Part shown: piece by piece, positions 41,483 through 48,914 of the stretch
Layout: the number at the start of each line of letters is the position of its first letter
How positions within the stretch are numbered: position 1 is the first letter of the stretch
Assembly (NCBI RefSeq): GCF_900114035.1
Contig: NZ_FORP01000015.1
Coordinates: 62,001-126,000, forward strand
Source of the DNA: Amycolatopsis sacchari
Lineage (GTDB): Bacteria > Actinomycetota > Actinomycetes > Mycobacteriales > Pseudonocardiaceae
Direction of reading: 5' to 3'
DNA: 64,000 nucleotides
Position numbers and translations under genes: made by a program
Notes under the pieces: generated by a model
Databases searched by the model: none
Told to the model about the DNA's origin: nothing
What the model saw: only the letters and a program-made list of their open reading frames with translations

Positions 41483-42906
41483 GCCGTCAGCGGCTGGGCG
41501 ATGTCCTCCAGTGACGCGTTCTCCGCCTTGACGCCGAACAGCAGCTCCGCCACCCCGCCGATCGCCATGACCACCGCGGCGACGCCGAAACCGAGGGCGG
41601 CGAGCCCGCGGTCGTTCGCCTCGACCAGCGAGCCGAACAGCAACGGGCCGATGATGCCGCCCACGCCGGTGCCGATCGCGTAGAAGAACGCGATGGCGAG
41701 CGCCCGCGTCTCCATCGGGAAGATCTCGCTCACCGTCAGGTACGCGGCGCTGGCCCCGGCCGACGCCAGGAAGAACGTCGCGACCAGCAGCGCGAGGAAG
41801 CCCCACGGACCACCGGCCCCGCTGGTGAACACGAAGATCAACGGCACCGTCAGCACCGCCGAGCCGAGGTAGCTGGTGGCGATCATCGGCCGGCGGCCGA
41901 CCGTGTCGAACAACCGGCCCAGCAGCAGCGGGCCGAGCAGGTTGCCGACCGCGTAGACCACCACGAACACCGGCACGAAACCCGAGTTCACGTTGTAGTA
42001 CGTCGAAAACAGCGTGCCCAGGTTGAACGTGATGCCGTTGTAGAGGAAAGCCTGCCCGACGAACAACGCCAGCCCCAGCACGGCTCGCCGGGGGTAGGTC
42101 TTGAAGGCGGTGCGGGCGATCTCGCGGAACGGGATCGCGTGCCGCTGGCGGATCCGGATCGACGACTCCGGCTCGTCGAGCTCCTTGCCGCTCTCGCGTT
42201 CGACCTCCTGCTCGATCGAGCCGACGATCTTCTCGGCCTCGTCCTCGCGGCCGTGGATGAACAGCCAGCGCGGGCTCTCCGGCACGTGCCGCCGCACGAC
42301 GAGGATCACCACGCCCAGCACGGCGCCGAGCGCGAACGCCAGCCGCCAGCCCACCGGCAACGGGAAGATCGACTGGTCCAGGAACACCAGCGCGAGCGCG
42401 GAACCGGCCGCGGAACCACCCCAGTACGTGCCGTTCACGACGAGGTCGACGCGGCCACGCAGGCGGGCGGGGATCAGCTCGTCGATGGCGGAGTTGATCG
42501 CCGCGTACTCGCCGCCGATGCCCGCGCCGGTCACGAACCGCGCGAGGAAGAAGAACCACGGCGCGAACGTGAAGGCGGTGGCGATCGTGGCGAGCACGTA
42601 CACGCCGAGCGTCACCAGGAACAGTTTCTTGCGCCCGAACCGGTCGGTGAGCTGACCGAACACGAGCGCGCCGAGGCACGCGCCGAGCACGTAGAACGCC
42701 GCCGCGACCCCGACGTCGCCGGAACTCATCCCCGCGCCGCTGCCGTGCTCGGTCATCCGGGACGCGATCGAGCCGACGATCGTGACCTCGAGCCCGTCGA
42801 GGATCCAGACCGTGCCGAGGCCGATGAGGACCCGCCAGTGGAAGTGCGCCCACGGCAGGCGGTCCAGCCGCGCGGGGATCGACGTGGTGAGCACCCCGCT
42901 CGTCAT
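41476..42906 (-). CDS. MFS transporter, sugar-porter/metabolite-H+ symporter type
   Basis: A 476-residue major facilitator with 12 TM segments. Sugar-porter-like motifs are present: Q-L-T-D-R-F-G-R-K-K-L after TM2, G-A-G-I-G-G-E-Y-A-A in TM4 (as in aromatic acid and metabolite symporters), and the mid-loop signature R-H-V-P-E-S-P-R-W-L after TM6. A long charged loop (about residues 215-270) follows. It probably imports an organic acid or sugar. ATG 42906 overlaps the stop of the small upstream gene by one base, so they are co-translated. The 3' end overlaps the convergent MBL gene by 7 bases. Confidence 0.9.
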   Translation of the reverse strand: MTSGVLTTSIPARLDRLPWAHFHWRVLIGLGTVWILDGLEVTIVGSIASRMTEHGSGAGMSSGDVGVAAAFYVLGACLGALVFGQLTDRFGRKKLFLVTLGVYVLATIATAFTFAPWFFFLARFVTGAGIGGEYAAINSAIDELIPARLRGRVDLVVNGTYWGGSAAGSALALVFLDQSIFPLPVGWRLAFALGAVLGVVILVVRRHVPESPRWLFIHGREDEAEKIVGSIEQEVERESGKELDEPESSIRIRQRHAIPFREIARTAFKTYPRRAVLGLALFVGQAFLYNGITFNLGTLFSTYYNVNSGFVPVFVVVYAVGNLLGPLLLGRLFDTVGRRPMIATSYLGSAVLTVPLIFVFTSGAGGPWGFLALLVATFFLASAGASAAYLTVSEIFPMETRALAIAFFYAIGTGVGGIIGPLLFGSLVEANDRGLAALGFGVAAVVMAIGGVAELLFGVKAENASLEDIAQPLTAQ

Positions 42907-43151
42907 CACGCGCCCAGCTGGGTGATCTCGGTGTCGAGCACCGCGGCCTGCTCCTCGAGCGCCCGCTCGTCCGGCTCGCCCTCCCCCAGCCGCTGCCGCA
43001 GGTCCTCGCGGGACACCACGGTCATGGCGCCGGCGTGCTCCGCGGCGCGCTCGGGCGGCACGACGAGCAGCTGCCCGGCTTCGAGCACGAGCTTGCCGCC
43101 CTCGCCGGAACGGAGGAGGACTCGGAGATCGTCTGCGGTCACCTTGGTCAT
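42906..43151 (-). CDS. small hypothetical protein upstream of the MFS gene
   Basis: An 81-residue protein, M-T-K-V-T-A-D-D-L-R-V-L-L-R-S-G-E-G-G, with a strand-rich middle and an acidic helical C-terminus (about residues 50-75). It matches no family I can name. The stop (TGA) shares one base with the ATG of the MFS gene. It starts 31 bases after the TetR gene stop; GGGTAC occurs in this gap but without a convincing -35. Genuine coding is supported by the tight coupling and balanced composition. Confidence 0.6.
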   Translation of the reverse strand: MTKVTADDLRVLLRSGEGGKLVLEAGQLLVVPPERAAEHAGAMTVVSREDLRQRLGEGEPDERALEEQAAVLDTEITQLGA

Positions 43152-43181
43152 GCCGCAGGCAGTACCCAGAAGGAGGACTTC

Positions 43182-43805
43182 CTACGCCGCAGGGGTTTCC
43201 GGCACCTCCCAGCCGCGCTCGACGGAACGGCGGCAGCGTCCGGGCTCGTCGCCGTGGCTGACGAACAACGCGGTCAGCATCGGCGGTCCGTAGCCCAGCG
43301 TGGTGCGGGGCAGCGGGCCGCCCGCGACCAGGGAGACCAGCCCGTGTGCGACGGCCCAGGTCTGGGTCGCCAGGTCCAGCGGCACGGTTCCGGCGGCGAA
43401 GCGGCCCGCTTTCCGGCCCCGGTCGGCGGCCTGGACGAGGTGCTCGAGCGTGTCGTCGGCGGCCTGCAGGTCTTCGAGGTCGAAGTTCGCGTCGAACATC
43501 ACCCGGTACAGGTCGGGGTGGTCGAGCGCGTTGCCGAGGTACGCGGAGACGAGGGCGGTCAGGTCGCGCACGGCGTCGTCCGACGGGGTCACGTCGGCGA
43601 AGCGAGCGGCCATGCGCGTGAAGCCCTCCTGGCGCAGGGCCTGCCACAGCCCGTCCATGCTGCCGAAGTACGTGTAGACGGCCATGGTCGAGACGCCGGT
43701 GCCGGCGACCAGCGAGCGGAGCGTGATGGGCTCGCGGGTACGGAGCATGTGCGCGGCGCGCTCGAGGAGCAGGGTGCGCACCGCCGGGTCCTTCGTCCTC
43801 GCCAT
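43182..43805 (-). CDS. TetR-family transcriptional regulator
   Basis: A 207-residue TetR regulator. The N-terminal helix-turn-helix is L-L-E-R-A-A-H-M-L-R, then P-I-T-L-R-S-L-V-A-G-T-G-V-S-T-M-A-V-Y-T-Y-F-G-S (recognition helix and the Y-x-Y-F mark of the family). The C-terminal ligand-binding part is helical. I prefer ATG 43805 since the earlier in-frame codons overlap the operator region. It is divergent from the RidA gene; an 18-bp palindrome (43820-43837) lies in the 41-base spacer and is a probable autoregulatory operator. The MFS pair downstream is a possible target. Confidence 0.9.
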   Translation of the reverse strand: MARTKDPAVRTLLLERAAHMLRTREPITLRSLVAGTGVSTMAVYTYFGSMDGLWQALRQEGFTRMAARFADVTPSDDAVRDLTALVSAYLGNALDHPDLYRVMFDANFDLEDLQAADDTLEHLVQAADRGRKAGRFAAGTVPLDLATQTWAVAHGLVSLVAGGPLPRTTLGYGPPMLTALFVSHGDEPGRCRRSVERGWEVPETPAA

Positions 43806-43819
43806 GACGGCCAGAATAC

Positions 43820-43840
43820 ATAGCATTGCTTTGCTATAGT
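43820..43840. promoter_or_regulatory. TetR-type palindrome over the RidA promoter
   Basis: ATAGCA (43820-43825) and TGCTAT (43832-43837) are perfect inverted arms around TTGCTT, an 18-bp dyad of TetR operator size. TATAGT (43835-43840) fits a -10 box placed 6 bases before ATG 43847 of the RidA gene, so that message is probably leaderless and would be blocked by a bound repressor. On the other strand TATGTA (43822-43817) is a -10 candidate for the TetR gene. Confidence 0.6.
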
Positions 43841-43846
43841 TCGGAC

Positions 43847-44254
43847 ATGACAGTCGAACTTCTCAATCCGGACGGACTCCCCAAGGTGGACCTGTACCGC
43901 CAGGTCGCGGTCGCGACGGGGTCGAAGCTGGTGTTCCTCGCCGGCCAGGTCGCCCTCGACGCCGAGGGGCACAAGGTCGGCGAAGGCGATCTCGCGGCAC
44001 AGGTCGAGCAGTGCTACCTCAACGTGGGCACCGCGCTGGCCGAAGCGGGCGCGACGTTCGACGACGTGGTGAAGCTGACCGTGTACCTCGTCGACTGGAC
44101 GCCGGACAAGATGGCGCTGTACGTGGACGGCGTGTCCCGGGCCTCGGCGAAGCTCGGGGTGAACGCCCTGCCACCGTTGACGGGGATCGGGGTCGCGGCA
44201 CTGGCGGAGCCGGATCTCCTCGTCGAGATCGAGGCCGTCGCCGTCGTGGGCTGA
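43847..44254 (+). CDS. RidA/YjgF-family protein
   Basis: A 135-residue RidA-family protein: F-L-A-G-Q-V-A-L-D near residue 30, then Q-C-Y-L-N-V-G-T-A-L-A-E-A-G-A-T-F-D-D-V-V-K, and P-P-L-T-G-I-G-V-A-A-L near residue 110. Canonical RidA enzymes hydrolyse reactive enamines with an Arg near residue 105 (R-x-A/C-V). Here the matching position reads N-A-L-P-P-L, lacking that Arg, so it belongs to a divergent subgroup and may have another substrate. I choose ATG 43847, leaderless behind TATAGT, rather than the longer frame. It is controlled by the divergent TetR gene, judging from the operator. Confidence 0.88.
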   Translation: MTVELLNPDGLPKVDLYRQVAVATGSKLVFLAGQVALDAEGHKVGEGDLAAQVEQCYLNVGTALAEAGATFDDVVKLTVYLVDWTPDKMALYVDGVSRASAKLGVNALPPLTGIGVAALAEPDLLVEIEAVAVVG

Positions 44255-44255
44255 G

Positions 44256-45073
44256 TCAGAGGTCGATGACGACTTTGCCGTGGACGTGGCGTGCGGCTTG
44301 GAGTTCGACGGCGGGGCGGATCTGGTCGACGGGGAAGGTCGCGGCGATCGGCACGCGGAGGTGTCCGGCCGCGACGAGGGTGGCGATCTCGCCGAGGGCA
44401 CCGGTGCCGTTGGCGCCGTTGGCGGGGGTGATGCCGTCGATCTGGGTGGCGATGGTGGTGATGCGCTCATCGGGGACGCCGAGTTCGCGGGCGGCGTGCA
44501 CGGTGTCGGTGCCGTGCAGGTCCAGGGCCGCGGTCACGCCGTCGGGTGCGAGCGCCCGGACCTGCTCGACCAGGCCCTGGCCGTAGGTGACCGGCTCGGC
44601 GCCCAGCGCGCGCAGGGCCTCGGCCGAGGCGGCCGAGCCGGTGCCGATCACGCGGGCGCCGGCGCGGCGGGCGAGTTGGACGGCGAACACCCCGACCCCG
44701 CCGCCGGCGCCGCCGATGAGCACCGTGTCCCGGGCCTGGGTTTGACCACGTCCAGGGCGGCGGCCGCGGTGCAGCCGGCGATGGTCAGGGTGGCCGCGGT
44801 GCGGTCGTCCACCCCGGCACCGACCTGGTCCACGGTCCCGGCGTAGTCGGTGCCGAACCCGCACGGCAGGCTCAGCCCGAACCGGGCGGCGGTCTCCGGG
44901 TCGGAGGTCATGAACCAGTCCATCGGGTTCAGCCCGGCCGCGGCCACCCGCACCCGGATCTGCCCCGGCCCGGCCTGCGGCACCGCGACCTCACGCAGCC
45001 GCAGCCGCTCCGGGCCGCCGAAGGACTCGAACTGGACCGCCCGGCTCGTCGTAGTGGGTTCGTTCAAGGGCAC
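44256..45073 (-). pseudogene. zinc-type alcohol dehydrogenase / quinone oxidoreductase, frameshifted and internally deleted
   Basis: Two frames make one MDR-family protein. The first (from GTG 45073) gives V-Q-F-E-S-F-G-G-P-E-R-L-R-L-R-E-V and G-F-G-T-D-Y-A-G-T-V-D-Q-V-G-A-G-V. The second (to 44256) gives T-V-L-I-G-G-A-G-G-G-V-G-V-F-A-V-Q-L-A and the C-terminus. The frames join near 44729-44734, where one G/C is missing from a CCCGGG run (AAACCCAGGCCCGGGACACGG on the coding strand would need one extra base). In addition, about 35-40 residues between V-G-A-G-V and D-D-R-T-A-A-T-L, usually present in this family, are absent. It is probably dead, or an assembly error. It is convergent with RidA and divergent from its TetR regulator. 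Confidence 0.75.
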
Positions 45074-45104
45074 TGGTTCTCCTGGAGCTGCTCACGCCGC
45101 CGGT

Positions 45105-45163
45105 AAACGGACTACGCTTCGGTTGGTGTCCCCACCGTAACACAAATGGAGCGTGATCCGTTT
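45105..45163. promoter_or_regulatory. pair of 20-bp TetR-type operators (AAACGGA type)
   Basis: AAATGGA-GCGTGA-TCCGTTT (45144-45163) is a 20-bp palindrome with one mismatch; AAACGGA-CTACGC-TTCGGTT (45105-45124) is a second, weaker one. Together AAACGGA..ACGCT and AGCGT..TCCGTTT form inverted copies 31 bases apart. One site serves each divergent promoter. This is the operator pattern seen for many actinobacterial TetR proteins next to oxidoreductases. Confidence 0.55.
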
Positions 45164-45747
45164 TGACCGCCGCCGAGCGCCGCAGACCGCGTGCCGACGC
45201 GACCCGCAACCGCCAGCAGCTGCTGGACGTCGCCACCCGCATGTTCGCCTCAGCCGAGACCGAACCGTCGATGCGCGCGATCGCGCAGGAAGCCGGGGTC
45301 GGCATCGCCACCCTCTACCGGCACTTCCCCACCCGCGAGGCGCTGGTCGACGCCGTCTACCAGGACCAGGTCTCGCGGCTCACCACCGGTGCCCGCGAGC
45401 TGCTCGCCCAGCTCGACCCGCCCGCCGCGCTGCGGCGCTGGATGGACCTGTTCGGCGAGTGGATCGCCACCAAGAACGGGATGCTCGACACGCTGCTCGC
45501 GATGGTCGAATCGGGTGAGATCGCGCACGCCCACACCCGGACCGAGCTGCTCGCCGCCATCGACGGCATCCTCGACGCCGGCCGCGCGAGCGGGCAGCTC
45601 CGCACCGACGTCCCCGCCGGGGACATCGCCGCCGCCCTCATCGGCATCTTCACCGTGGCCGGCTCACCCGAGCACCGAGCGATGGCGGCGCGCCTGCTGG
45701 ATCTGCTGATGGACGGACTCCGGCCCTGCGCCTGCGGCCAGCGTTAG
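45163..45747 (+). CDS. TetR/AcrR-family transcriptional regulator
   Basis: A 194-residue TetR regulator: R-A-D-A-T-R-N-R-Q-Q-L-L-D-V-A at the N-terminus, then SMRAIAQEAGVGIATLYRHF (helix-turn-helix) with P-T-R-E-A-L. The C-terminal ligand domain is helical. The start codon is TTG at 45163 next to the operator; no better start exists upstream and the family pattern begins right here. It is divergent from the broken oxidoreductase, whose promoter it would repress. Since the target is a pseudogene, the regulator may now control only itself or a gene elsewhere. Confidence 0.88.
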   Translation: MTAAERRRPRADATRNRQQLLDVATRMFASAETEPSMRAIAQEAGVGIATLYRHFPTREALVDAVYQDQVSRLTTGARELLAQLDPPAALRRWMDLFGEWIATKNGMLDTLLAMVESGEIAHAHTRTELLAAIDGILDAGRASGQLRTDVPAGDIAAALIGIFTVAGSPEHRAMAARLLDLLMDGLRPCACGQR

Positions 45748-45765
45748 TCCATTGCGGACTGATAC

Positions 45766-46755
45766 TCAGGCGACCTTCCGGGCCGATTCCAGGTTCGCGG
45801 CCAGGTTGTTCAGCGTGCGGGCCTGCGCCACGTAGTCCATCGACGAGAACTCCCACGGGTACACCTGCCCGGCGACCGCCGCGGGCAGGCGCGCGAAAGT
45901 CGGCTGCTGCAGGAGCGTGGCCTTGTCCATGGCGCGCAACGAGTACAGCACCACGTCCGTCGAATGCCTGCCGATGTTCTCCCAGCTCACCTGCTCCCAG
46001 TAGTACGTGCTGCCCCCGGGATCCGGGTAGGTCAGCCCCAGCTCGGTGTAGCTGCGCAACGCCGGGTCGTCCGGCGCCTTCGCGATGTACACGCCGTCGC
46101 CCGGATACGCGGCGATGGCCATCACCGTGAGACCCTGGACCGCCGCGGCGCGCAGGCGCGTGCGTGCCGTCTCGTAGTCCTGCCGCCCGGTCGGTTCGGC
46201 GCCGAGCGCCCGCGCCAGCTCTGCCGTCCGGTCCACCACGTTCGTCGCGGACCCGGCCATCTTCAGTGCGATGATCGGCGCGATCTCGGCGACCGCCTGC
46301 TGCTGGGTGATGTCCTTGAACCCGTACAGCGGCTTCGCGGGGTCCAACTTCCCAGCGCTGTCAACGGGATACGCGTGCGTCACGATCACGTCCGGCTTCG
46401 CGGCCGCGAGCGCTTCGATGTCGATTTCGCCGTACGTGCGGCCGACCTGCTTGACCGGCGCGAGGTCCCGGCCCTTGACGTTCACGTCGTCCTCAAGGGC
46501 GGTGTAGCCGAAGGACGCGACGGGCGTGATGCCGTAGTTCCACAGCGAGGCGATCGCGTCGTTGAGCCCCGCGATCCGCGCGGGCCTGGCGTCGAGGTCC
46601 ACCTTCGTGCCCACGTCGTCCGTGAACGACCAGCCCCCGCCACCGCCGGACCCCTGCGTGCCCGCACCGCAGGCGGCCAGGAACCCGGCGGCGGTCAGCG
46701 CCAGGCCGCCGGTGAGGAACGCGCGCCTGCTCGGCGCGGTGGGGAGTGGGGACAT
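45766..46755 (-). CDS. iron-siderophore ABC transporter, substrate-binding lipoprotein
   Basis: A 329-residue periplasmic-binding-type lipoprotein. The signal peptide S-R-R-A-F-L-T-G-G-L-A-L-T is a Tat-like twin-Arg leader, and L-A-A-C (about residue 29) is the lipobox. The body has the FecB/TroA fold: A-R-P-A-R-I-A-G-L-N-D-A, K-P-D-V-I-V-T-H, Y-P-G-D-G-V-Y-I-A-K and W-E-N-I-G-R. It delivers a ferric siderophore to the two permeases encoded 7 bases upstream. It is the last gene of an operon that begins with an IdeR box at 48805-48823. Confidence 0.9.
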   Translation of the reverse strand: MSPLPTAPSRRAFLTGGLALTAAGFLAACGAGTQGSGGGGGWSFTDDVGTKVDLDARPARIAGLNDAIASLWNYGITPVASFGYTALEDDVNVKGRDLAPVKQVGRTYGEIDIEALAAAKPDVIVTHAYPVDSAGKLDPAKPLYGFKDITQQQAVAEIAPIIALKMAGSATNVVDRTAELARALGAEPTGRQDYETARTRLRAAAVQGLTVMAIAAYPGDGVYIAKAPDDPALRSYTELGLTYPDPGGSTYYWEQVSWENIGRHSTDVVLYSLRAMDKATLLQQPTFARLPAAVAGQVYPWEFSSMDYVAQARTLNNLAANLESARKVA

Positions 46756-46762
46756 GGGTGGT

Positions 46763-47791
46763 TCACCTTTCTCGTGTTCTGCGCAGGAGGAGCCGGATGA
46801 GGTAGGGCGCGCCCAGCACCGCGGTGATCAGGCCGACCGGGACCTCCAAGCCGAACAGCGTCCGTCCGGCGAGGTCCGCGGCCTGCACGAGCACCGCGCC
46901 GCCGAGCGCCGAAGCGACCAGCGGCGGGCGCGAGCCACCGGTGAGGCGGAGCGTGATCTGCGGCACGATCAGCGCGACGAACCCGACGGGACCCGCCGCC
47001 GCGACGGCCGCGGCCGTCAGGCCGACCGCGATCCCCAGCGCGCCGAGGCGCGCGGTCTGCAGGCGGAGGCCGAGCGCGACCGCCGCGTCGTCGCCGAGCT
47101 GGGTCACCGCCAGCGTGCGCGGCAGGGTCAGCGCCGCCGGGACCAGCACGGCGGACAGCACGAGCAGCGGCACCGCCTGGTCCCAGCCGACCGCGCTGAT
47201 CGATCCGACCAGCCACACCGTCGCCTGTGCGGCGCTGTTGACGCTCGCCAGCACCAGCAGCCACGACGTGAGCGCGGTCAGGATGACGGCGCACCCCAGT
47301 CCGACGAGCACGAGCCGGTACCCGTCGACGCCGTGCCGCCACGACAGTCCGTACACCGCCGTCGCCGCGAGCAGCCCGCCCACCAGCGCGGCGAGGGGAA
47401 CGCCGACCGCGGAGAGGCCGCTGGTGATCGCGTAGACGCCGCCACCGAAGACGATCACCGAAACCGCCGCGGCGGACGCTCCGCCCGTCACGCCGAGGAT
47501 GTCCGGTGTGGCCAGCGGGTTCCGCGAGACCGTCTGCGTGATCGCCCCCGCGAGACCGAGGCACGCACCCGCGAGGCAGCCCGTGACCGCCCGGGGCAGC
47601 CGGAGGTCGAACAGGATGTGCCGGTCCAGCCGCGCGCCGCCGCCGGTCAGCAGTTCCGGCAGGCTGCCGAGTTCGAGCGGGTACTCGCCGATCGTGACGC
47701 CGACGGCCGTCACGACGAGCAGCACCGCGAGCGCGACGAGGCACACGGTGAGGGCACGGGGGTTCCGGCGGAGGCCGAGGGTCGCGACCAC
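46763..47791 (-). CDS. FecCD-family siderophore ABC transporter permease 2
   Basis: A 342-residue permease with about 9-10 TM segments. FecCD marks are R-L-P-R-A-V-T-G-C-L-A-G-A-C-L-G-L-A-G, N-P-L-A-T-P-D-I-L-G-V-T-G-G-A and G-P-V-G-F-V-A-L-I-V-P-Q. It pairs with the permease at 47793, one base away, to form the membrane channel for ferric siderophore import. No ATP-binding subunit is encoded in this window, so the transporter depends on an ATPase gene elsewhere, as is common for these operons in actinobacteria. Confidence 0.92.
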   Translation of the reverse strand: MVATLGLRRNPRALTVCLVALAVLLVVTAVGVTIGEYPLELGSLPELLTGGGARLDRHILFDLRLPRAVTGCLAGACLGLAGAITQTVSRNPLATPDILGVTGGASAAAVSVIVFGGGVYAITSGLSAVGVPLAALVGGLLAATAVYGLSWRHGVDGYRLVLVGLGCAVILTALTSWLLVLASVNSAAQATVWLVGSISAVGWDQAVPLLVLSAVLVPAALTLPRTLAVTQLGDDAAVALGLRLQTARLGALGIAVGLTAAAVAAAGPVGFVALIVPQITLRLTGGSRPPLVASALGGAVLVQAADLAGRTLFGLEVPVGLITAVLGAPYLIRLLLRRTRER

Positions 47792-47792
47792 G

Positions 47793-48794
47793 TCAGAGCC
47801 TCACCAGCCGGCCGCGCCGGGCGATCAGCACGAAGGCCCCGCCGCCGAGCACGGCGACCACGATCCCGGCGGGCACCTCGGCCGCGCCGCCGACGAGCCG
47901 TCCCACGACGTCCGCCGCCAGCAGCAGCACCGCTCCGGCCAGCGCGGAGCACGGCACGAGCCGCCGGTGGTCCGGCCCGGTCAGCGGCCGCACGAGGTGC
48001 GGGACGACGAGCCCGAGCGCGGCGATCGGCCCCGCCGCCGCGGTCGCCGACCCGGCCAGCAACGTGACCGCCGCGAGCCCGGTCAGGCGCCCCGCCGCGA
48101 CGGACTGGCCGAGCCCCCGTGCGGCGTCCTCCCCCAGCGCCACGGCGTTCAGCGCCCGCGTGTTGAGCATCGCGAGCACCAGCCCGGCGGCCACGAACGG
48201 CAGGATCGCGAGGCTGATCCCCGCGTCCCGGCCCCCGATCGCGCCGACCACCCACCGGCGGTAGACGTCCAGCGTCGGCGCGTCGGCCAGCACCACGAGC
48301 GAGGTGAGCGTCGACAGCAGCGCGGTCACCGCCGCCCCGGCGAGCGCCATCGGGACGGGGCTGACGCGGGTGCCGCCCCGCGAACCGATCGCGAACACGA
48401 CCGCCGTCGCCAGCAGCGCGCCGCCGAAGCCGAACCACACCTGCCCGGCGGGCGAGGCGACGGACAGCACGTTCGCGGCGAGCGCGACGGCGAGCGCGGC
48501 ACCGGCGTTGACGCCGAGCAGCCCGGGATCGGCCAGCGGGTTGCGGGTGTGGCCCTGCATGAGCGCCCCGGCCGCGCCGAGCGCGAGCCCGCACAGGACG
48601 CCGAGCACGGTGCGTGGCAGCCGCACGTCCCGCACGATCGTCGCCGCCTCGCTGCCGTCGTCGTGCAGGAGCACGTGGACCGCGGTGGCGAGGCCGAGAT
48701 CGTTGCTGCCCAGCACGAGGCTGGCCGCGACCGCCAAGGCCAACGCCGGCACCAGCAGGACGGGGAACAGCGGAAGCCGGGCGGTCGTGCTCAC
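47793..48794 (-). CDS. FecCD-family siderophore ABC transporter permease 1
   Basis: A 333-residue permease with about 9-10 TM segments, first gene of the operon. FecCD marks are R-L-P-R-T-V-L-G-V-L-C-G-L-A-L-G-A-A-G, N-P-L-A-D-P-G-L-L-G-V-N-A-G-A and G-P-I-A-A-L-G-L-V-V-P-H. The GTG start at 48794 has TAAGTT (48807-48802 on this strand) 7 bases upstream and no Shine-Dalgarno, so it is probably leaderless. An IdeR/DmdR box overlaps that -10. Iron-replete repression is therefore expected. It partners with the permease at 46763. Confidence 0.92.
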   Translation of the reverse strand: MSTTARLPLFPVLLVPALALAVAASLVLGSNDLGLATAVHVLLHDDGSEAATIVRDVRLPRTVLGVLCGLALGAAGALMQGHTRNPLADPGLLGVNAGAALAVALAANVLSVASPAGQVWFGFGGALLATAVVFAIGSRGGTRVSPVPMALAGAAVTALLSTLTSLVVLADAPTLDVYRRWVVGAIGGRDAGISLAILPFVAAGLVLAMLNTRALNAVALGEDAARGLGQSVAAGRLTGLAAVTLLAGSATAAAGPIAALGLVVPHLVRPLTGPDHRRLVPCSALAGAVLLLAADVVGRLVGGAAEVPAGIVVAVLGGGAFVLIARRGRLVRL

Positions 48795-48801
48795 GCCCCG
48801 T

Positions 48802-48823
48802 AACTTAACTTAGCCATACCTAA
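48802..48823 (-). promoter_or_regulatory. IdeR/DmdR iron box overlapping the siderophore operon promoter
   Basis: TTAACTTAGCCATACCTAA (48805-48823) matches 15 of 19 positions of the DtxR/IdeR consensus TTAGGTTAGCCTAACCTAA, with the TAGCC core intact. It overlaps TAAGTT (48807-48802), the -10 candidate of the leftward permease operon. Fe2+-bound IdeR would block the promoter. The Mo-hydroxylase gene to the right (48915) is about 90 bases away and has its own promoter candidate. Confidence 0.75.
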
Positions 48824-48879
48824 GGTGGAAATGTGAGGTTTCGCAACTCCGGCGGCCGTGCCCGAAGTGGCCGCCGGTC

Positions 48880-48904
48880 GTTTGCCGGGTGGCCGCGGGG
48901 GTAG
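48880..48904 (+). promoter_or_regulatory. stress-sigma (SigB/SigF-type) promoter, GTTT-N15-GGGTAG
   Basis: GTTT (48880-48883), 15 bases, GGGTAG (48899-48904), pointing to the 2Fe-2S subunit gene whose ATG is at 48915, 10 bases after the -10. The transcript would be leaderless or nearly so. The last base of the -10 differs from the usual T or C. One of four such sites in the window. Confidence 0.5.
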
Positions 48905-48914
48905 GCCAGCGGGC

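Noticed and set aside
43152-43181. GGGTAC before the small gene at 43151 as a stress-sigma promoter
   Set aside because: The -35 position reads GTAG-like rather than GTTT; kept only as a remark.
45766-48794. Siderophore biosynthesis next to the iron uptake genes
   Set aside because: No NRPS, IucA/IucC-type or MbtH genes are present; the neighbours are a TetR pair and a Mo-hydroxylase operon.
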